Source: Photobacterium malacitanum
GTDB taxonomy: Bacteria > Pseudomonadota > Gammaproteobacteria > Enterobacterales > Vibrionaceae
Length of the DNA: 64,000 nucleotides
NCBI RefSeq assembly: GCF_900185615.1
Contig: NZ_FYAK01000004.1
Span: 186,001 to 250,000, forward strand
Direction of reading: 5' to 3'
Below, in pieces: positions 18,132-27,115 of the stretch. The notes beneath the pieces were generated by a model. The model saw nothing but the letters and a program-made list of their open reading frames with translations, was not told the DNA's origin and searched no databases. A program made the translations under genes and the position numbers. Each line of letters starts with the position of its first letter. Positions within the stretch are counted from its first letter, which is position 1.

Positions 18132-18161
18132 GTCAAGCTACTTAATAAACAGTAGCTTGAC
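18132..18161. terminator. Long stem-loop downstream of the nan operon
   Basis: Perfect 11-bp inverted repeat GTCAAGCTACT / AGTAGCTTGAC with an 8-base loop. It lies after yhcH on the minus strand, but the T-run is poor on that strand and only GTTTTAG on the plus strand. Terminator or mRNA-end stabiliser. Confidence 0.55.
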
Positions 18162-18181
18162 GTTTTAGTTGTATTAATCAA

Positions 18182-18646
18182 TCACGATAAACAGTCTTTA
18201 TGGATTTTAATCACTACTTTTTTAATCACCATCGGCGCTGTAATCACACAACCGGGTTTATGTGGCTGCTGTGGAAAAATAGCTAAAAACATTCCCGGCT
18301 TTAATAATAAGGAGCTGGTATTGGGCATGGTTTCAACTAATGTAAAATCATTATCACTGTCATAATCTGTAGCAGGAATGCAATCCATTAAATTAAGTGA
18401 CACATCAATCCGCTCTTCGCCACTGATCAGGTATTGAAAATCAATATATTGCTGATGCACTTCACCTTGTTTATTAGCGGCATCTTGAGTTTCAAAGCTC
18501 ATCACATTAGCAAAAATACGATCACCATCTATCTCATGACGACCATTTTCCAGTACTGCCATATCATTACTATTAATAAAATGTATCGCTTGCTGAAAAG
18601 CCATTGGTAATGTGTGTAACGGTTGTTTGATTTCACCAAAAATCAT
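18182..18646 (-). CDS. nanQ: YhcH/YjgK/YiaL family protein (sialic acid anomerase-like)
   Basis: Cupin-like protein of the YhcH family. The E. coli member NanQ (YhcH) is reported to speed up anomer conversion of sialic acid, supplying the form used by the lyase. Family features are the early MIFGEIKQPL, the EVHQQYIDFQYLISGEERID core with likely metal-binding His/Glu, and the C-terminal PQQPHKPGC. I start it at 18646 after AAAGGATAAGACA; residues further upstream do not fit. About 154 residues, normal length. Last gene of the nan operon, 84 bp after the transporter. The symbol follows context and family and is less sure than the family itself. Confidence 0.85.
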   Translation of the reverse strand: MIFGEIKQPLHTLPMAFQQAIHFINSNDMAVLENGRHEIDGDRIFANVMSFETQDAANKQGEVHQQYIDFQYLISGEERIDVSLNLMDCIPATDYDSDNDFTLVETMPNTSSLLLKPGMFLAIFPQQPHKPGCVITAPMVIKKVVIKIHKDCLS

Positions 18647-18729
18647 TGTCTTATCCTTTAAAAAATAAAAAGCGGACAAGCACCTATCTTCTCCGCTTTG
18701 TTTTACGTTTATTTATAACCAGTCGATTA

Positions 18730-20208
18730 TTATTCAGTAACTAAATCAAGCTCTTGAGTCGATTTACTTTTAAAGAATGGTGCCGTAATAAAGCCCACTA
18801 TCACCACCATTAAAGTACCAATCACACCATAGAAGAAGAAGTTCAAGTCAGTAAAACCGCGTACAAATAGAATTGAGGCAACCGCTGCAATCACACCACA
18901 TAACGCACTGCCTGCATTTGCACGGCGGACAAAGATACCTAGCATAAATAGACCAGTCATCGGCCCACCCATTAAACCAATTAAGCTGTTAAACGCATCC
19001 CATAATTGGCTTTCATTACTTTTAATTAAGTATACCGAGGCAGCAACACCTAATACGCCTGCAATAACCGTTACAATACGTGCGGTATTAAAACTTTGCT
19101 GGATATTTTTTTCTTCGCCAAAGCGGTTATAAATATCCATGGTGTAACATGCAGAAATACTATTTAAACTACTTGAAATACTTGATTGTGATGCAGCAAA
19201 AATGGCGGCAATGATCAATCCTGCAATACCTGCTGGCATTTGTGAAATGACATAGAAAGGCAGAATACCACCAGTATTAAAATTCTCAGGTATTAACTGT
19301 GGATTTTGGCTATAGAAAGCATATAAAGCTGAACCAATAGCAAAGAAGAATACCGGAACACAAGCAACAAGTTTCGCGTTAGTGAGTAACGTTTTCTTCG
19401 TTTCTTCAATTGAATCAGTCACAATATAGCGCTGCACCACATCTTGACTTGCCGTAAATTGCTGCAAGTTAGCAAACAAGAAACCAATCATTAATACAGG
19501 TAAGGTGCTGTTAGTCCAACTCCATTCAAAACTTGAACTAGGGAAGTATTTATCTTGCTCAGCACTTAGGCGGAATACTTCAGACACGCCACCATCAACA
19601 TGGAAACAGATAGTGACAAATATTAATACTGCAGCAACTGATAACATAATCCCTTGAATAACATCGGTCCAAATAACCCCTTCAATACCACCTAAGAAGG
19701 TATATACAATGCATAACACACCAATTAAAAATACGATGGTTAATGGATCAATATTTACAAAAGGCATTAATGCTAGTGCGGTTAAGTACGTGATAATCGC
19801 AATACGACCAATATGGAATAACATAAATGACATACTGGCAAATAATCGCATTTTAATATCAAAACGACGCTCTAAATATTCATAAACAGAGGTAAGATTG
19901 AGTTTTCTAAAAAAAGGAATATAAAAATAAAATACGATAGGAAGAATAAGAATCGCTAAATACTGTCCAACAAGAAATGTCCAATCTGATGTGTAAGCCT
20001 TAGCTGGAATAGACATAAAAGTAATCGAACTTAATGTAGTTGCAAACACACTAACACCTGCAGCCCAGCCAGGTATTCGGCCACCTGCTTTAAAATAATC
20101 ATCTGCTGATTTTTGACGGCGGGCAAAATAAACCCCCACCAACATTACACCAATTAAATATGCGAACAGCACGATATAATTTAGCGTACCAAATGCTTGA
20201 ATTTCCAT
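18730..20208 (-). CDS. siaT: Sodium:solute symporter, probable sialic acid transporter
   Basis: Inner-membrane sodium-coupled transporter of the SSS family with about 13 hydrophobic segments over 492 residues. Family hallmarks: FARRQKSADDYFKAGGRIPGW after the first helix, the sodium-site region ATTLSSITFMS, and ASQSSISSSLNSISA around 365. Position between nanK and yhcH makes N-acetylneuraminate the likely substrate, as for SiaT of Proteus and relatives; this replaces the TRAP transporter seen in Vibrio cholerae. Start at 20208 is fixed by GGTGAGG seven bases ahead (MEIQAFGTLNY). Specificity is inferred from context. Confidence 0.88.
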   Translation of the reverse strand: MEIQAFGTLNYIVLFAYLIGVMLVGVYFARRQKSADDYFKAGGRIPGWAAGVSVFATTLSSITFMSIPAKAYTSDWTFLVGQYLAILILPIVFYFYIPFFRKLNLTSVYEYLERRFDIKMRLFASMSFMLFHIGRIAIITYLTALALMPFVNIDPLTIVFLIGVLCIVYTFLGGIEGVIWTDVIQGIMLSVAAVLIFVTICFHVDGGVSEVFRLSAEQDKYFPSSSFEWSWTNSTLPVLMIGFLFANLQQFTASQDVVQRYIVTDSIEETKKTLLTNAKLVACVPVFFFAIGSALYAFYSQNPQLIPENFNTGGILPFYVISQMPAGIAGLIIAAIFAASQSSISSSLNSISACYTMDIYNRFGEEKNIQQSFNTARIVTVIAGVLGVAASVYLIKSNESQLWDAFNSLIGLMGGPMTGLFMLGIFVRRANAGSALCGVIAAVASILFVRGFTDLNFFFYGVIGTLMVVIVGFITAPFFKSKSTQELDLVTE

Positions 20209-20254
20209 ATAAGCCTCACCATGTAGGGGTTGAGATAAAATATTTAAATTATTA

Positions 20255-21148
20255 TTAATGACTTTGTTGTTGTGCAAACCAACTTGCAGCACCTAATAAA
20301 CCTGCGTCTGCTCCTGATTGAGCAAGAATAATATGAGGTCGATAAAGTGCTGGTTTTTCATTTAGATATTGTTGAATGTAATGACAATAATTTGGAGCAA
20401 GACCAACACTCCCCCCGATAACAACACTATCGAGATCTAATGTAATGGTCAGATTAGCAATTAATTCAGCAACAGCTGCAGCTGAAGAGTGAATAATATT
20501 TAACGCGTCACTATTACCTTTAAGTGCCAGTTGATAGACCTCTTGTCCACTGTATAAGCAATCAAATAATAACGACCCAATTTCACCAATTGCCGTACCT
20601 GAAGCGACTTTTTCAATGCATCCTTGACGGCCACAACCACACATAGGCCCATTTGCATTTACTACCGTATGTCCAATATGACCACTAATTCCACGTGCAC
20701 CAGTTTGTAGCTGTTGATTCAATACTAAACCGCCGCCAATACCAGTCGAAACGGTAATAAACAGCATATTATTAATATTATTATTAGGTGTAAGCGAAAT
20801 ATATTCATACCACGCAGCCGCTTGAGCATCATTCATTGCATAAGTTGGTAATTGTGTGATGTGCTGAATTTGATCGACTAATTCAAACTTATTTAAACCG
20901 CCTAAATTATCAGGGTTTAAAGCGGTTAAAATACCGTTATCAATAATGCCTGTTGACGCGATTGCGACAAAATTTGCTTGGTTGATAAATGGTCTTAATA
21001 ATGACGCTAATGCAGCTGACAAAATAGCCGGCTGTTGTGATTGGGGTGTCGCTATTTGGCATCGTTCAATAATATGATTAGTTTCACAATCGACTAATGC
21101 CGCTGCTATTTTCGTACCGCCAATATCAACCGCTAAACAAACGCTCAT
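20255..21148 (-). CDS. nanK: N-acetylmannosamine kinase (ROK family)
   Basis: Phosphorylates N-acetylmannosamine released by the lyase, giving ManNAc-6-P. The ATP-binding N-terminus is [17 protein letters not shown]; the ROK catalytic region has GHTVV followed by the zinc motif [11 protein letters not shown] (Cys-x-Cys-Gly-x-x-Gly-Cys). The second phosphate-binding stretch STGIGGG is at about 135. 297 residues, as in E. coli NanK. It overlaps nanE by four bases (ATGA) and is followed by the transporter after 46 bp. Its place in the cluster supports ManNAc over other ROK substrates. Confidence 0.93.
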   Translation of the reverse strand: MSVCLAVDIGGTKIAAALVDCETNHIIERCQIATPQSQQPAILSAALASLLRPFINQANFVAIASTGIIDNGILTALNPDNLGGLNKFELVDQIQHITQLPTYAMNDAQAAAWYEYISLTPNNNINNMLFITVSTGIGGGLVLNQQLQTGARGISGHIGHTVVNANGPMCGCGRQGCIEKVASGTAIGEIGSLLFDCLYSGQEVYQLALKGNSDALNIIHSSAAAVAELIANLTITLDLDSVVIGGSVGLAPNYCHYIQQYLNEKPALYRPHIILAQSGADAGLLGAASWFAQQQSH

Positions 21149-21861
21149 GCGATATCCTTCGCTGGTAATTCTGTTACAGTTGCTGCTGTATTTACTGCGT
21201 CTTTAAACCATTGGCAAATATGTTCAATGCGAGTGATTGCTGAACCAACAGTAACGCAATTGGCCCCTGCTGTTATTGCTTGCGCTGCTAATAATGGCGA
21301 GTTATAGCGCCCTTCTGCCATGACAAAATAGCCACGTTGATGAAAAGCCATGACAAGTGCTAAATCAGGTTCAGTGGGAACGTCACCACCAGTATAACCC
21401 GATAGTGTTGAGCCAATAATGTCGGCTCCTAGTTGGTGGCAGATATCACCATCAGCCAAAGTCGCGCAATCAGCCATAGCCAAACAACCATGTTGGTGAA
21501 TAGCATTAATTAGATTTTCAACCGTTTCTGGGCGTTGACGTTGAGTTCCGTCAATCGCGATAATGTCAGCACCAGCGGCAGCAAGATCGGCTACATCCTG
21601 CACGAAAGGTGTTATTCTTACCGCTGAGTCGTTCAAATCTCGTTTAACAATACCAATAATAGGTACATCAACATGTGGTCGTGTTGCTTGTAAATTCGCA
21701 ATACCTTCAATACGTAACCCCGCAGCACCACCTAAAATCGATGATTGCGCCATAGCCGATACAATCAGAGGTTGATCCATTGGGCTGCCATCAACAGGCT
21801 GACAAGAAGATATAAAACCATTATTTATATGTGCAAGAAGTGTTTGTGAACGCTTAACCAT
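21145..21861 (-). CDS. nanE: N-acetylmannosamine-6-phosphate 2-epimerase
   Basis: TIM-barrel epimerase converting ManNAc-6-P to GlcNAc-6-P, which then enters amino-sugar catabolism. Seen: [21 protein letters not shown] near the N-terminus, the phosphate-binding stretches IIGIVKRD and TVGSAITR, and the catalytic lysine region [12 protein letters not shown] choose the ATG at 21861 (MVKRSQTL) because GGAGCTAACG precedes it; the frame runs on upstream through a probable regulator box at 21891, which cannot be coding. About 238 residues, the usual size. Confidence 0.93.
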   Translation of the reverse strand: MVKRSQTLLAHINNGFISSCQPVDGSPMDQPLIVSAMAQSSILGGAAGLRIEGIANLQATRPHVDVPIIGIVKRDLNDSAVRITPFVQDVADLAAAGADIIAIDGTQRQRPETVENLINAIHQHGCLAMADCATLADGDICHQLGADIIGSTLSGYTGGDVPTEPDLALVMAFHQRGYFVMAEGRYNSPLLAAQAITAGANCVTVGSAITRIEHICQWFKDAVNTAATVTELPAKDIA

Positions 21862-21890
21862 GATCGTTAGCTCCAAAAATATCAACATTG

Positions 21891-21905
21891 TGAAGTTTGA
21901 CTCCA
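21891..21905. promoter_or_regulatory. Putative NanR box upstream of nanE
   Basis: TGAAGTTTGACTCCA, 29 bases upstream of the nanE ATG. Nearly identical elements lie upstream of the RpiR gene and of nanA, so this is probably the operator of the local RpiR regulator. A half-site TGGAGT follows at 21921-21926. Confidence 0.65.
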
Positions 21906-22079
21906 TAATGTCGTTAACGTTGGAGTGGCGCAATAATGAACTGCTTAAATAGAGAGATATTGCACACTCTTTATCTAAAATAACGGCCAAATTACGATAT
22001 TAATCACAGTTAAAAATAATTCATTCGTTGCATTTAATATCTAACAAACAACCATAAAAGCTAATTATCGCCATAAAAA

Positions 22080-22103
22080 AAGGCCACATTTAAATGCGGC
22101 CTT
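22080..22103 (-). terminator. Terminator of the RpiR regulator gene
   Basis: Stem AAGGCC with a CATTTAAATG core and GGCCTT, followed on the minus strand by seven T. It separates the regulator gene from nanE, which therefore has its own promoter near the box at 21891. Confidence 0.85.
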
Positions 22104-22124
22104 AATGGTATTTCCAGTAATTAT

Positions 22125-22994
22125 TTAATCTAATGCTTGGGTTGTTTTATACTTCTGCTGGCGTGTATGCTCAGGGTTATCACGAACTAATAACGTATAA
22201 AGTATATCTAATACAAACAGTTGTGTTATTTTAGTACCAATAGAGTCACCTTGCAATTGCCCCTGTCTATTACCGTTAATTAACACATAATCCGACAATT
22301 CAGCCAACGGTGATAAAGGGTTGTGTGTTAATGCCACAGTTATCGCACCGCACTCTTTCGCTAATGCCAATGCTTTAATCGTCTCTTTTGAGGTTCCAGA
22401 ATGGCTAATGCCAATCGCAATATCATTAGCAGTCAATAATGCCGCTTTCATATACATAAAATGATTATTAGTTAATGCATCGACATCAAAACCAATTCGC
22501 ATTAATTTATTTTTGGCATCTTCTGCGGTAATACCTGATGAACCCACGCCAAAAAAATAAATCCGCTGTTGCTGCTGAAAAGCACGCGCAACGGCTTCTA
22601 ATTCAGAAAAATCCAGTAAGTTAAGTGTTTCGCCCAATACATTATTAATGGTTTGCTGTAACTTACGGCCGATATGTTCAGCATTATCCTCAGGGGTTAA
22701 CTCAGTATCAAGCATATGTTTTTCAGTGTCATGAGGCGTTGCAACTTCAATCGCTAACTTCATTTTAAGATCTTGAAAACCTTTAAAATGAAGTCCTCTA
22801 CAAAAACGAATAATACTGGCTTCGCCAACGTTAGCTTGTTGTGCAAGTTCTGCAATTGAAAGCTCAGTGACATACTGAGGTTGCGCTAATACATAATCAG
22901 CGATACGACGTGCCGATGGTGTCAAACTATCACGAAGACTACCTAACGTATCTAAAATTTTACCTACTTGAATAGCATCTGTTGCTGCATTCAT
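22125..22994 (-). CDS. nanR: RpiR-family transcriptional regulator of sialic acid genes
   Basis: DNA-binding regulator with an N-terminal helix-turn-helix (SIAELAQQANVGEASIIRFCRGL, about 45-67) and a C-terminal SIS sugar-phosphate isomerase domain (about 125-270: FGVGSSGITAEDAKNK, GISHSGTSKETI). In Vibrio vulnificus the RpiR-type NanR represses nan genes and is relieved by ManNAc-6-P; the same role is inferred here from the divergent nanA and the downstream nanEKT genes. This is not the GntR-type NanR of E. coli. ATG follows AAGGATAACGT. 289 residues, full length. Confidence 0.9.
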   Translation of the reverse strand: MNAATDAIQVGKILDTLGSLRDSLTPSARRIADYVLAQPQYVTELSIAELAQQANVGEASIIRFCRGLHFKGFQDLKMKLAIEVATPHDTEKHMLDTELTPEDNAEHIGRKLQQTINNVLGETLNLLDFSELEAVARAFQQQQRIYFFGVGSSGITAEDAKNKLMRIGFDVDALTNNHFMYMKAALLTANDIAIGISHSGTSKETIKALALAKECGAITVALTHNPLSPLAELSDYVLINGNRQGQLQGDSIGTKITQLFVLDILYTLLVRDNPEHTRQQKYKTTQALD

Positions 22995-23049
22995 ACGTTA
23001 TCCTTGCCTTTATTCAGCTTAGCTAGCGACTTTTATCATATTATCATTA

Positions 23050-23064
23050 TGAAGTTTTACTCCA
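23050..23064. promoter_or_regulatory. Putative NanR box upstream of nanR
   Basis: TGAAGTTTTACTCCA about 55 bases upstream of the regulator start, on the regulator side of the nanR-nanA divergent region. It matches the box at 21891 in all but one base and suggests autoregulation. Confidence 0.65.
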
Positions 23065-23245
23065 AAATCAAATCTAATCATCATTCCAACTCAAAATAGC
23101 GATAAAAAAATATTTTATAAATAGAAAAAACAATTAATAGCAATAGATCACAGTTTCTATTAAAAGCGCTAAAAGTCGTTTCTTTTTTATTGCCAAGCTA
23201 AATATCAGTTCGTATGATAAACCAACTCCATAATTATTAAATTTT

Positions 23246-23260
23246 AGAAGTAAAACTTCA
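23246..23260. promoter_or_regulatory. Putative NanR box upstream of nanA
   Basis: AGAAGTAAAACTTCA, whose reverse complement TGAAGTTTTACTTCT matches the other two boxes. It is nearly palindromic (GAAGT / ACTTC) and ends 19 bases before the nanA ATG, a position expected to block transcription or its early elongation. Confidence 0.65.
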
Positions 23261-23278
23261 CAAATAAGGATCTGAGAC

Positions 23279-24169
23279 ATGGAAAAGCTAACTGGTTTAA
23301 TTGCAGCCCCTCATACACCATTTTTAGCTAATGGTGAAATTGACTATGTCGCTATTGATGCTATCGCTAAGCATCTTATTGATACTAAAATTGTTGGGGC
23401 GTATGTATTAGGCACAACTGGTGAAGGGATCCATTGTTCGGTCGCAGAACGTAAAGCTGTTGCAGAACGTTGGGTACAAGCAAGTGCAGGTCAATTAAAA
23501 CTCATTATTCATACTGGCGCATTAAGCATTGCTGATACACTTGAATTAACCCGCCATGCTGATCAGTTAGACATTTATGCAACCTCAGCTATCGGTCCTT
23601 GTTTCTTTAAACCTAATAATGTCACTGATCTGGTGAATTACTGTAAAGCAGTTGCTGATGCAGCACCATCAAAAGGTTTTTACTACTACCATTCAGAAAT
23701 GAGCGGCGTAACGGTTGATATGGAACAATTCTTAATTGCCGCTGACAAAGTGATTCCAAATTTATATGGCGTGAAATTTAATAGTACTAACTTATATGAA
23801 TACCAACGTTGTTTACGCGTTTGTGAGAGTAAATTTGATGTGCCATGGGGTGTTGATGAGCATTTTCCTGGCGCATTAGCTGTTGGTGCAATCAGTGCTG
23901 TCGGCAGTACTTACAATTATGCAGCGCCACTTTATCACGACATGATTGATGCTTTTGCGAAAGGCGATCATCAAGCAGTGATCAGTAAAATGGATAATGT
24001 TATTGCGCTTATTCGTGTATTAGTTGAATACGGTGGTGTTGCGGCAGGTAAAACAGCCATGATGTTGCATGATATTAATGCAGGAGATCCACGTTTACCA
24101 TTACGCACATTAACAGTAGAGCAAAAACAAGATGTTATGTGTAAAATGCGTGATGCGATAGGAGCATAA
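23279..24169 (+). CDS. nanA: N-acetylneuraminate lyase
   Basis: Class I aldolase splitting N-acetylneuraminate into pyruvate and N-acetylmannosamine, first step of sialic acid catabolism. Carboxylate-binding GTTGEG is at 46-51, the catalytic tyrosine is Y137 (FYYYHSEMSG) and the Schiff-base lysine K166 (YGVKFNS). The sequence is closer to the eukaryote/Pasteurellaceae-like lyase group in having YYYHSEMSGV; length 296 is standard. ATG preceded by AAGGATCTGAGAC. Divergent from nanR and sharing its promoter region. Confidence 0.95.
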   Translation: MEKLTGLIAAPHTPFLANGEIDYVAIDAIAKHLIDTKIVGAYVLGTTGEGIHCSVAERKAVAERWVQASAGQLKLIIHTGALSIADTLELTRHADQLDIYATSAIGPCFFKPNNVTDLVNYCKAVADAAPSKGFYYYHSEMSGVTVDMEQFLIAADKVIPNLYGVKFNSTNLYEYQRCLRVCESKFDVPWGVDEHFPGALAVGAISAVGSTYNYAAPLYHDMIDAFAKGDHQAVISKMDNVIALIRVLVEYGGVAAGKTAMMLHDINAGDPRLPLRTLTVEQKQDVMCKMRDAIGA

Positions 24170-24181
24170 ATATCAAATATA

Positions 24182-24217
24182 AATGAAAAGGCCAGCATAG
24201 ATGCTGGCCTTTTCATT
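24182..24217. terminator. Long bidirectional terminator
   Basis: Perfect 17-bp inverted repeat AATGAAAAGGCCAGCAT / ATGCTGGCCTTTTCATT with an AG loop, between the convergent nanA and DUF1275 genes. TTTTCATT-type tails occur in both directions. Confidence 0.92.
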
Positions 24218-24244
24218 ATTTACACTGTGAATTGATAGTATTTA

Positions 24245-24922
24245 TTACAATTCAGTGTCAATAGGGGTTGAACGATGAGTATGTTCAATATACAACAATG
24301 TGATTGCTATTGAGATCGTTAAAGCTAACGCCGGTAATAATGAATATTGAGGGATTGTTTGCATAATTACCCCTCCAATCACTGCCCCACTAATCAATGA
24401 GCTCCATAAACCTAGGTATTGAAGTAAACGTTTTTTCTCGCCTTTGCCAACAATCGCCAATGCCAACAATCGGCCAATATTCACTAAATAACCGGTGGCG
24501 TAAGTTAATGGTATTGCTTTCTCAATCGTCAATCGCAAGGCAATATTTTGCATTCCCATTGCATAACAAATGATAAAGTTCACCGCTAAAAAAGGCACAT
24601 AATATTGCATGATGGTTGCAAACAACAGCACAATGGACACCGATGCCATCACGACACCGCGGTAAAATCGACGACTAGATAAAGCGATTAGCTCACCAGA
24701 CATTGCCCCTATAATGAAAATACCCAAAATTGCAATATAAATAGAAGCTCGAGGAATATCATCATAACTGAGCATCATCCCCAAGTGCGTCGAGTTGCCA
24801 CTCATAAAAGAGGCAAACACCCCATCTTTAAGATGTAAAAAACCAACTGAATCGACTACCCCTGCCACTAGCAATAACAAATAGGGCATTAATGATAAAA
24901 AGAACCGCCTTTCATTTAACAT
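24245..24922 (-). CDS. DUF1275 (YoaK-type) membrane protein
   Basis: Integral inner-membrane protein of 225 residues with about six hydrophobic segments. The DUF1275 signature is at the N-terminal half: GVVDSVGFLHLKDGVFASFMSGNSTHLG, and later AMGMQNIALRL. The family occurs widely in bacteria and its function is unknown. Single gene that shares the bidirectional terminator with nanA; no clear functional link to sialic acid. Confidence 0.88.
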   Translation of the reverse strand: MLNERRFFLSLMPYLLLLVAGVVDSVGFLHLKDGVFASFMSGNSTHLGMMLSYDDIPRASIYIAILGIFIIGAMSGELIALSSRRFYRGVVMASVSIVLLFATIMQYYVPFLAVNFIICYAMGMQNIALRLTIEKAIPLTYATGYLVNIGRLLALAIVGKGEKKRLLQYLGLWSSLISGAVIGGVIMQTIPQYSLLPALALTISIAITLLYIEHTHRSTPIDTEL

Positions 24923-25225
24923 TGACTATTTATATCCGACTATATTTCCATATTATTACTATCAGTAAACCCTTTGCACTCGATCAATTAAAAGAGGCTA
25001 TTTACTGTTATTGCGCGTTATTGTAACTAAATATTTCACCATAGCTAGTAACTTCAAATTATTAACAAAAATCACGCTCCCCCCATCTTTCACGATAAGT
25101 GAGAATTCGCCGTTGTCTTTAAGAATAGTCAAATTAAAACATGTTCAAACGGTGCTTTTAGATCATGGTTTTGATGAAGTTAACGCAGATCACTGTAGCG
25201 AAGACTTAGAAAAACAATAACAATG
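24923..25225. other. Intergenic region, no convincing gene
   Basis: About 300 bases between the start of the DUF1275 gene and the flavoprotein terminator. A 69-codon frame beginning with TTG (25011-25220) exists on the plus strand, but it has a poorly spaced AGAGG site and no recognisable domain, so it is not called as a gene. The DUF1275 promoter should lie here. Confidence 0.5.
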
Positions 25226-25264
25226 AAAGGTGTGCTAACCGTAATTCATGGTTATCACACCTTT
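25226..25264 (-). terminator. Terminator of the flavoprotein gene
   Basis: Stem AAAGGTGTG plus TAACC pairing with GGTTA plus CACACCTTT, with one bulge pair, just beyond the flavoprotein stop. Confidence 0.75.
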
Positions 25265-25277
25265 ACTGGTTCACTAA

Positions 25278-26888
25278 TTACGCATTCAACATATCAAGCG
25301 CAATCGCTTCAGCAACTTTAATGCCGTCGATACCCGCAGATAAAATCCCACCCGCATAACCTGCACCTTCACCAGCTGGATATAGACCTTTGGTGTTAAT
25401 GCTTTGGAAATCTTTACCACGCTTAATTTGTACAGGAGAAGAAGTTCGTGTTTCGACACCTGTTAGCATGCTATCGGCATTAGAAAAGCCTTTGATCTTT
25501 TTATTAAACGCAGGCAATGCTTCACGAATCGCTTCGATAGCATAATCAGGTAAGCTAGTGCTTAGATCAGTAAACTTAACATTTGGTTTGTAAGACGGTT
25601 CAACATCACCCATTTGACTAACAGTTTTACCCGCTAAGAAATCACCAACACATTGTGCTGGCGCATCATAGCTACTGCCGCCAAGAATATAAGCATTACG
25701 TTCTAACTTACGTTGTAGTGCAATACCTTGCATTGGATCGTTTGCAAAGTCTTCTGGTGAAATACCAACCACAATCGCACTGTTAGCATTACGCTCACTA
25801 CGTGAATATTGGCTCATACCGTTAGTTACCACTGACTCAAGCTCTGATGTTGCAGCAACAACGACACCACCAGGACACATACAGAAGCTATAAACAGAAC
25901 GACCATTCTTACAGTGGTGAACCAGTTTGTAGTCAGCTGCACCTAATAATGGATGGCCGGCATTTTTACCAAAGCGCGCAGCATCGATAGTTTCTTGTTT
26001 ATGCTCAATACGGAAACCAACCGAGAATGATTGCGCTTCAAGGTGAACACCTTTGTCATGCAACATCTTAAAAGTATCGCGTGCGCTGTGACCAATCGCT
26101 AATGCAACATGCTTTGACGGGATCACTTCACCAGTTGATAATGTCACTCCCGTTACTTGGCTATTATCATCAATATTAATGTCTTCAACGCGGGTTTCGA
26201 AACGAATCTCACCACCAAGTTCAATAATTTTACGGCGCATCTTCTCAACCATCGTTACCAATTTGTAGGTACCAATATGGGGTTTACTAAGATAAATAAT
26301 TTCAGCCGGCGCGCCCGCTGCAACAAATTCTTGTTTTACTTTAAGACCAAGAAAACGAGGATCTTTTACCTGACTGTATAGTTTACCGTCAGAGAATGTA
26401 CCTGCACCACCTTCACCAAATTGCACATTTGATTCGGTGTTTAGCTCACGTGTACGCCAAAAGCGGAAGGTGTCTTTGGCACGTTCATGCACTGATTTTC
26501 CGCGCTCTAGAATAATCGGTTTAAATCCCATCTGTGCCAAAATAAGGCCAGTGAACAAACCACATGGGCCCATACCAATAACGATTGGTCGCTCAGTGAT
26601 ATTTTCAGGCGCTTGAGCTACATATTTATAGCTCGTATCTGGTGATGCTTTCACATGATGATCGTTAGCAAACGTCGTTAGTAATTGCTCTTCATCAACG
26701 TCTTTTAAAGTGACATCTAAAGTATAAATCAGATAGATATCATTCTTTTTACGGGCATCATAACCACGTTTAAAGATATGAATATCAACTAGTTGATCTT
26801 TATTTATCGATAACTTGTTGATGACAAAATCATGTAAAGCTACTTCACTATGATCTAACGGTAATTTAACTTCATTAATACGTATCAT
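25278..26888 (-). CDS. FAD-dependent oxidoreductase, COG2509 type
   Basis: Predicted cytoplasmic flavoprotein of the NAD(FAD)-utilising dehydrogenase group. Dinucleotide-binding VIGMGPCGLFTGLILAQ lies at about 105-121, a second flavin contact in GEGGAGTFSDGKL, the conserved FCMCPGGVVVAA near 345 and the C-terminal FAD loop GAGYAGGILSAGIDG. An N-terminal region of about 90 residues (IRINEVKLPLDH) precedes the Rossmann fold, as in its family. Start set at the ATG at 26888 rather than the GTG at 26897. 536 residues. Widespread and conserved, but its substrate is unknown. Confidence 0.85.
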   Translation of the reverse strand: MIRINEVKLPLDHSEVALHDFVINKLSINKDQLVDIHIFKRGYDARKKNDIYLIYTLDVTLKDVDEEQLLTTFANDHHVKASPDTSYKYVAQAPENITERPIVIGMGPCGLFTGLILAQMGFKPIILERGKSVHERAKDTFRFWRTRELNTESNVQFGEGGAGTFSDGKLYSQVKDPRFLGLKVKQEFVAAGAPAEIIYLSKPHIGTYKLVTMVEKMRRKIIELGGEIRFETRVEDINIDDNSQVTGVTLSTGEVIPSKHVALAIGHSARDTFKMLHDKGVHLEAQSFSVGFRIEHKQETIDAARFGKNAGHPLLGAADYKLVHHCKNGRSVYSFCMCPGGVVVAATSELESVVTNGMSQYSRSERNANSAIVVGISPEDFANDPMQGIALQRKLERNAYILGGSSYDAPAQCVGDFLAGKTVSQMGDVEPSYKPNVKFTDLSTSLPDYAIEAIREALPAFNKKIKGFSNADSMLTGVETRTSSPVQIKRGKDFQSINTKGLYPAGEGAGYAGGILSAGIDGIKVAEAIALDMLNA

Positions 26889-27042
26889 TAAGTCCACTAA
26901 CTCGATTGGAAATGCAATAAAATATCTCGGAGAGAATAAACCTAGCCGCAGATGGTGGTAGATTTATACCTTAGCCAAGTATTATCTCACAGACTTTAGT
27001 GTTTATCCCAATATTTGCATTATATTCCGTTCTAAAACAAAA

Positions 27043-27082
27043 AAGGCTTATGCCATATGATATAAATATCAGCATAAACCTT
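27043..27082 (-). terminator. Terminator of the CBM9-like gene
   Basis: Imperfect stem AAGGCTTATGC / GCATAAACCTT with a T-run on the minus strand, shortly after the stop at 27116. Confidence 0.75.
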
Positions 27083-27115
27083 ATTTTTTAATAACCTATA
27101 ATAAATTAATAGTGA

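Noticed and set aside
25011..25220. 69-codon frame starting with TTG on the plus strand
   Set aside because: AGAGG lies 13 bases away, no ATG fits, and the translation shows no domain or signal; probably chance.
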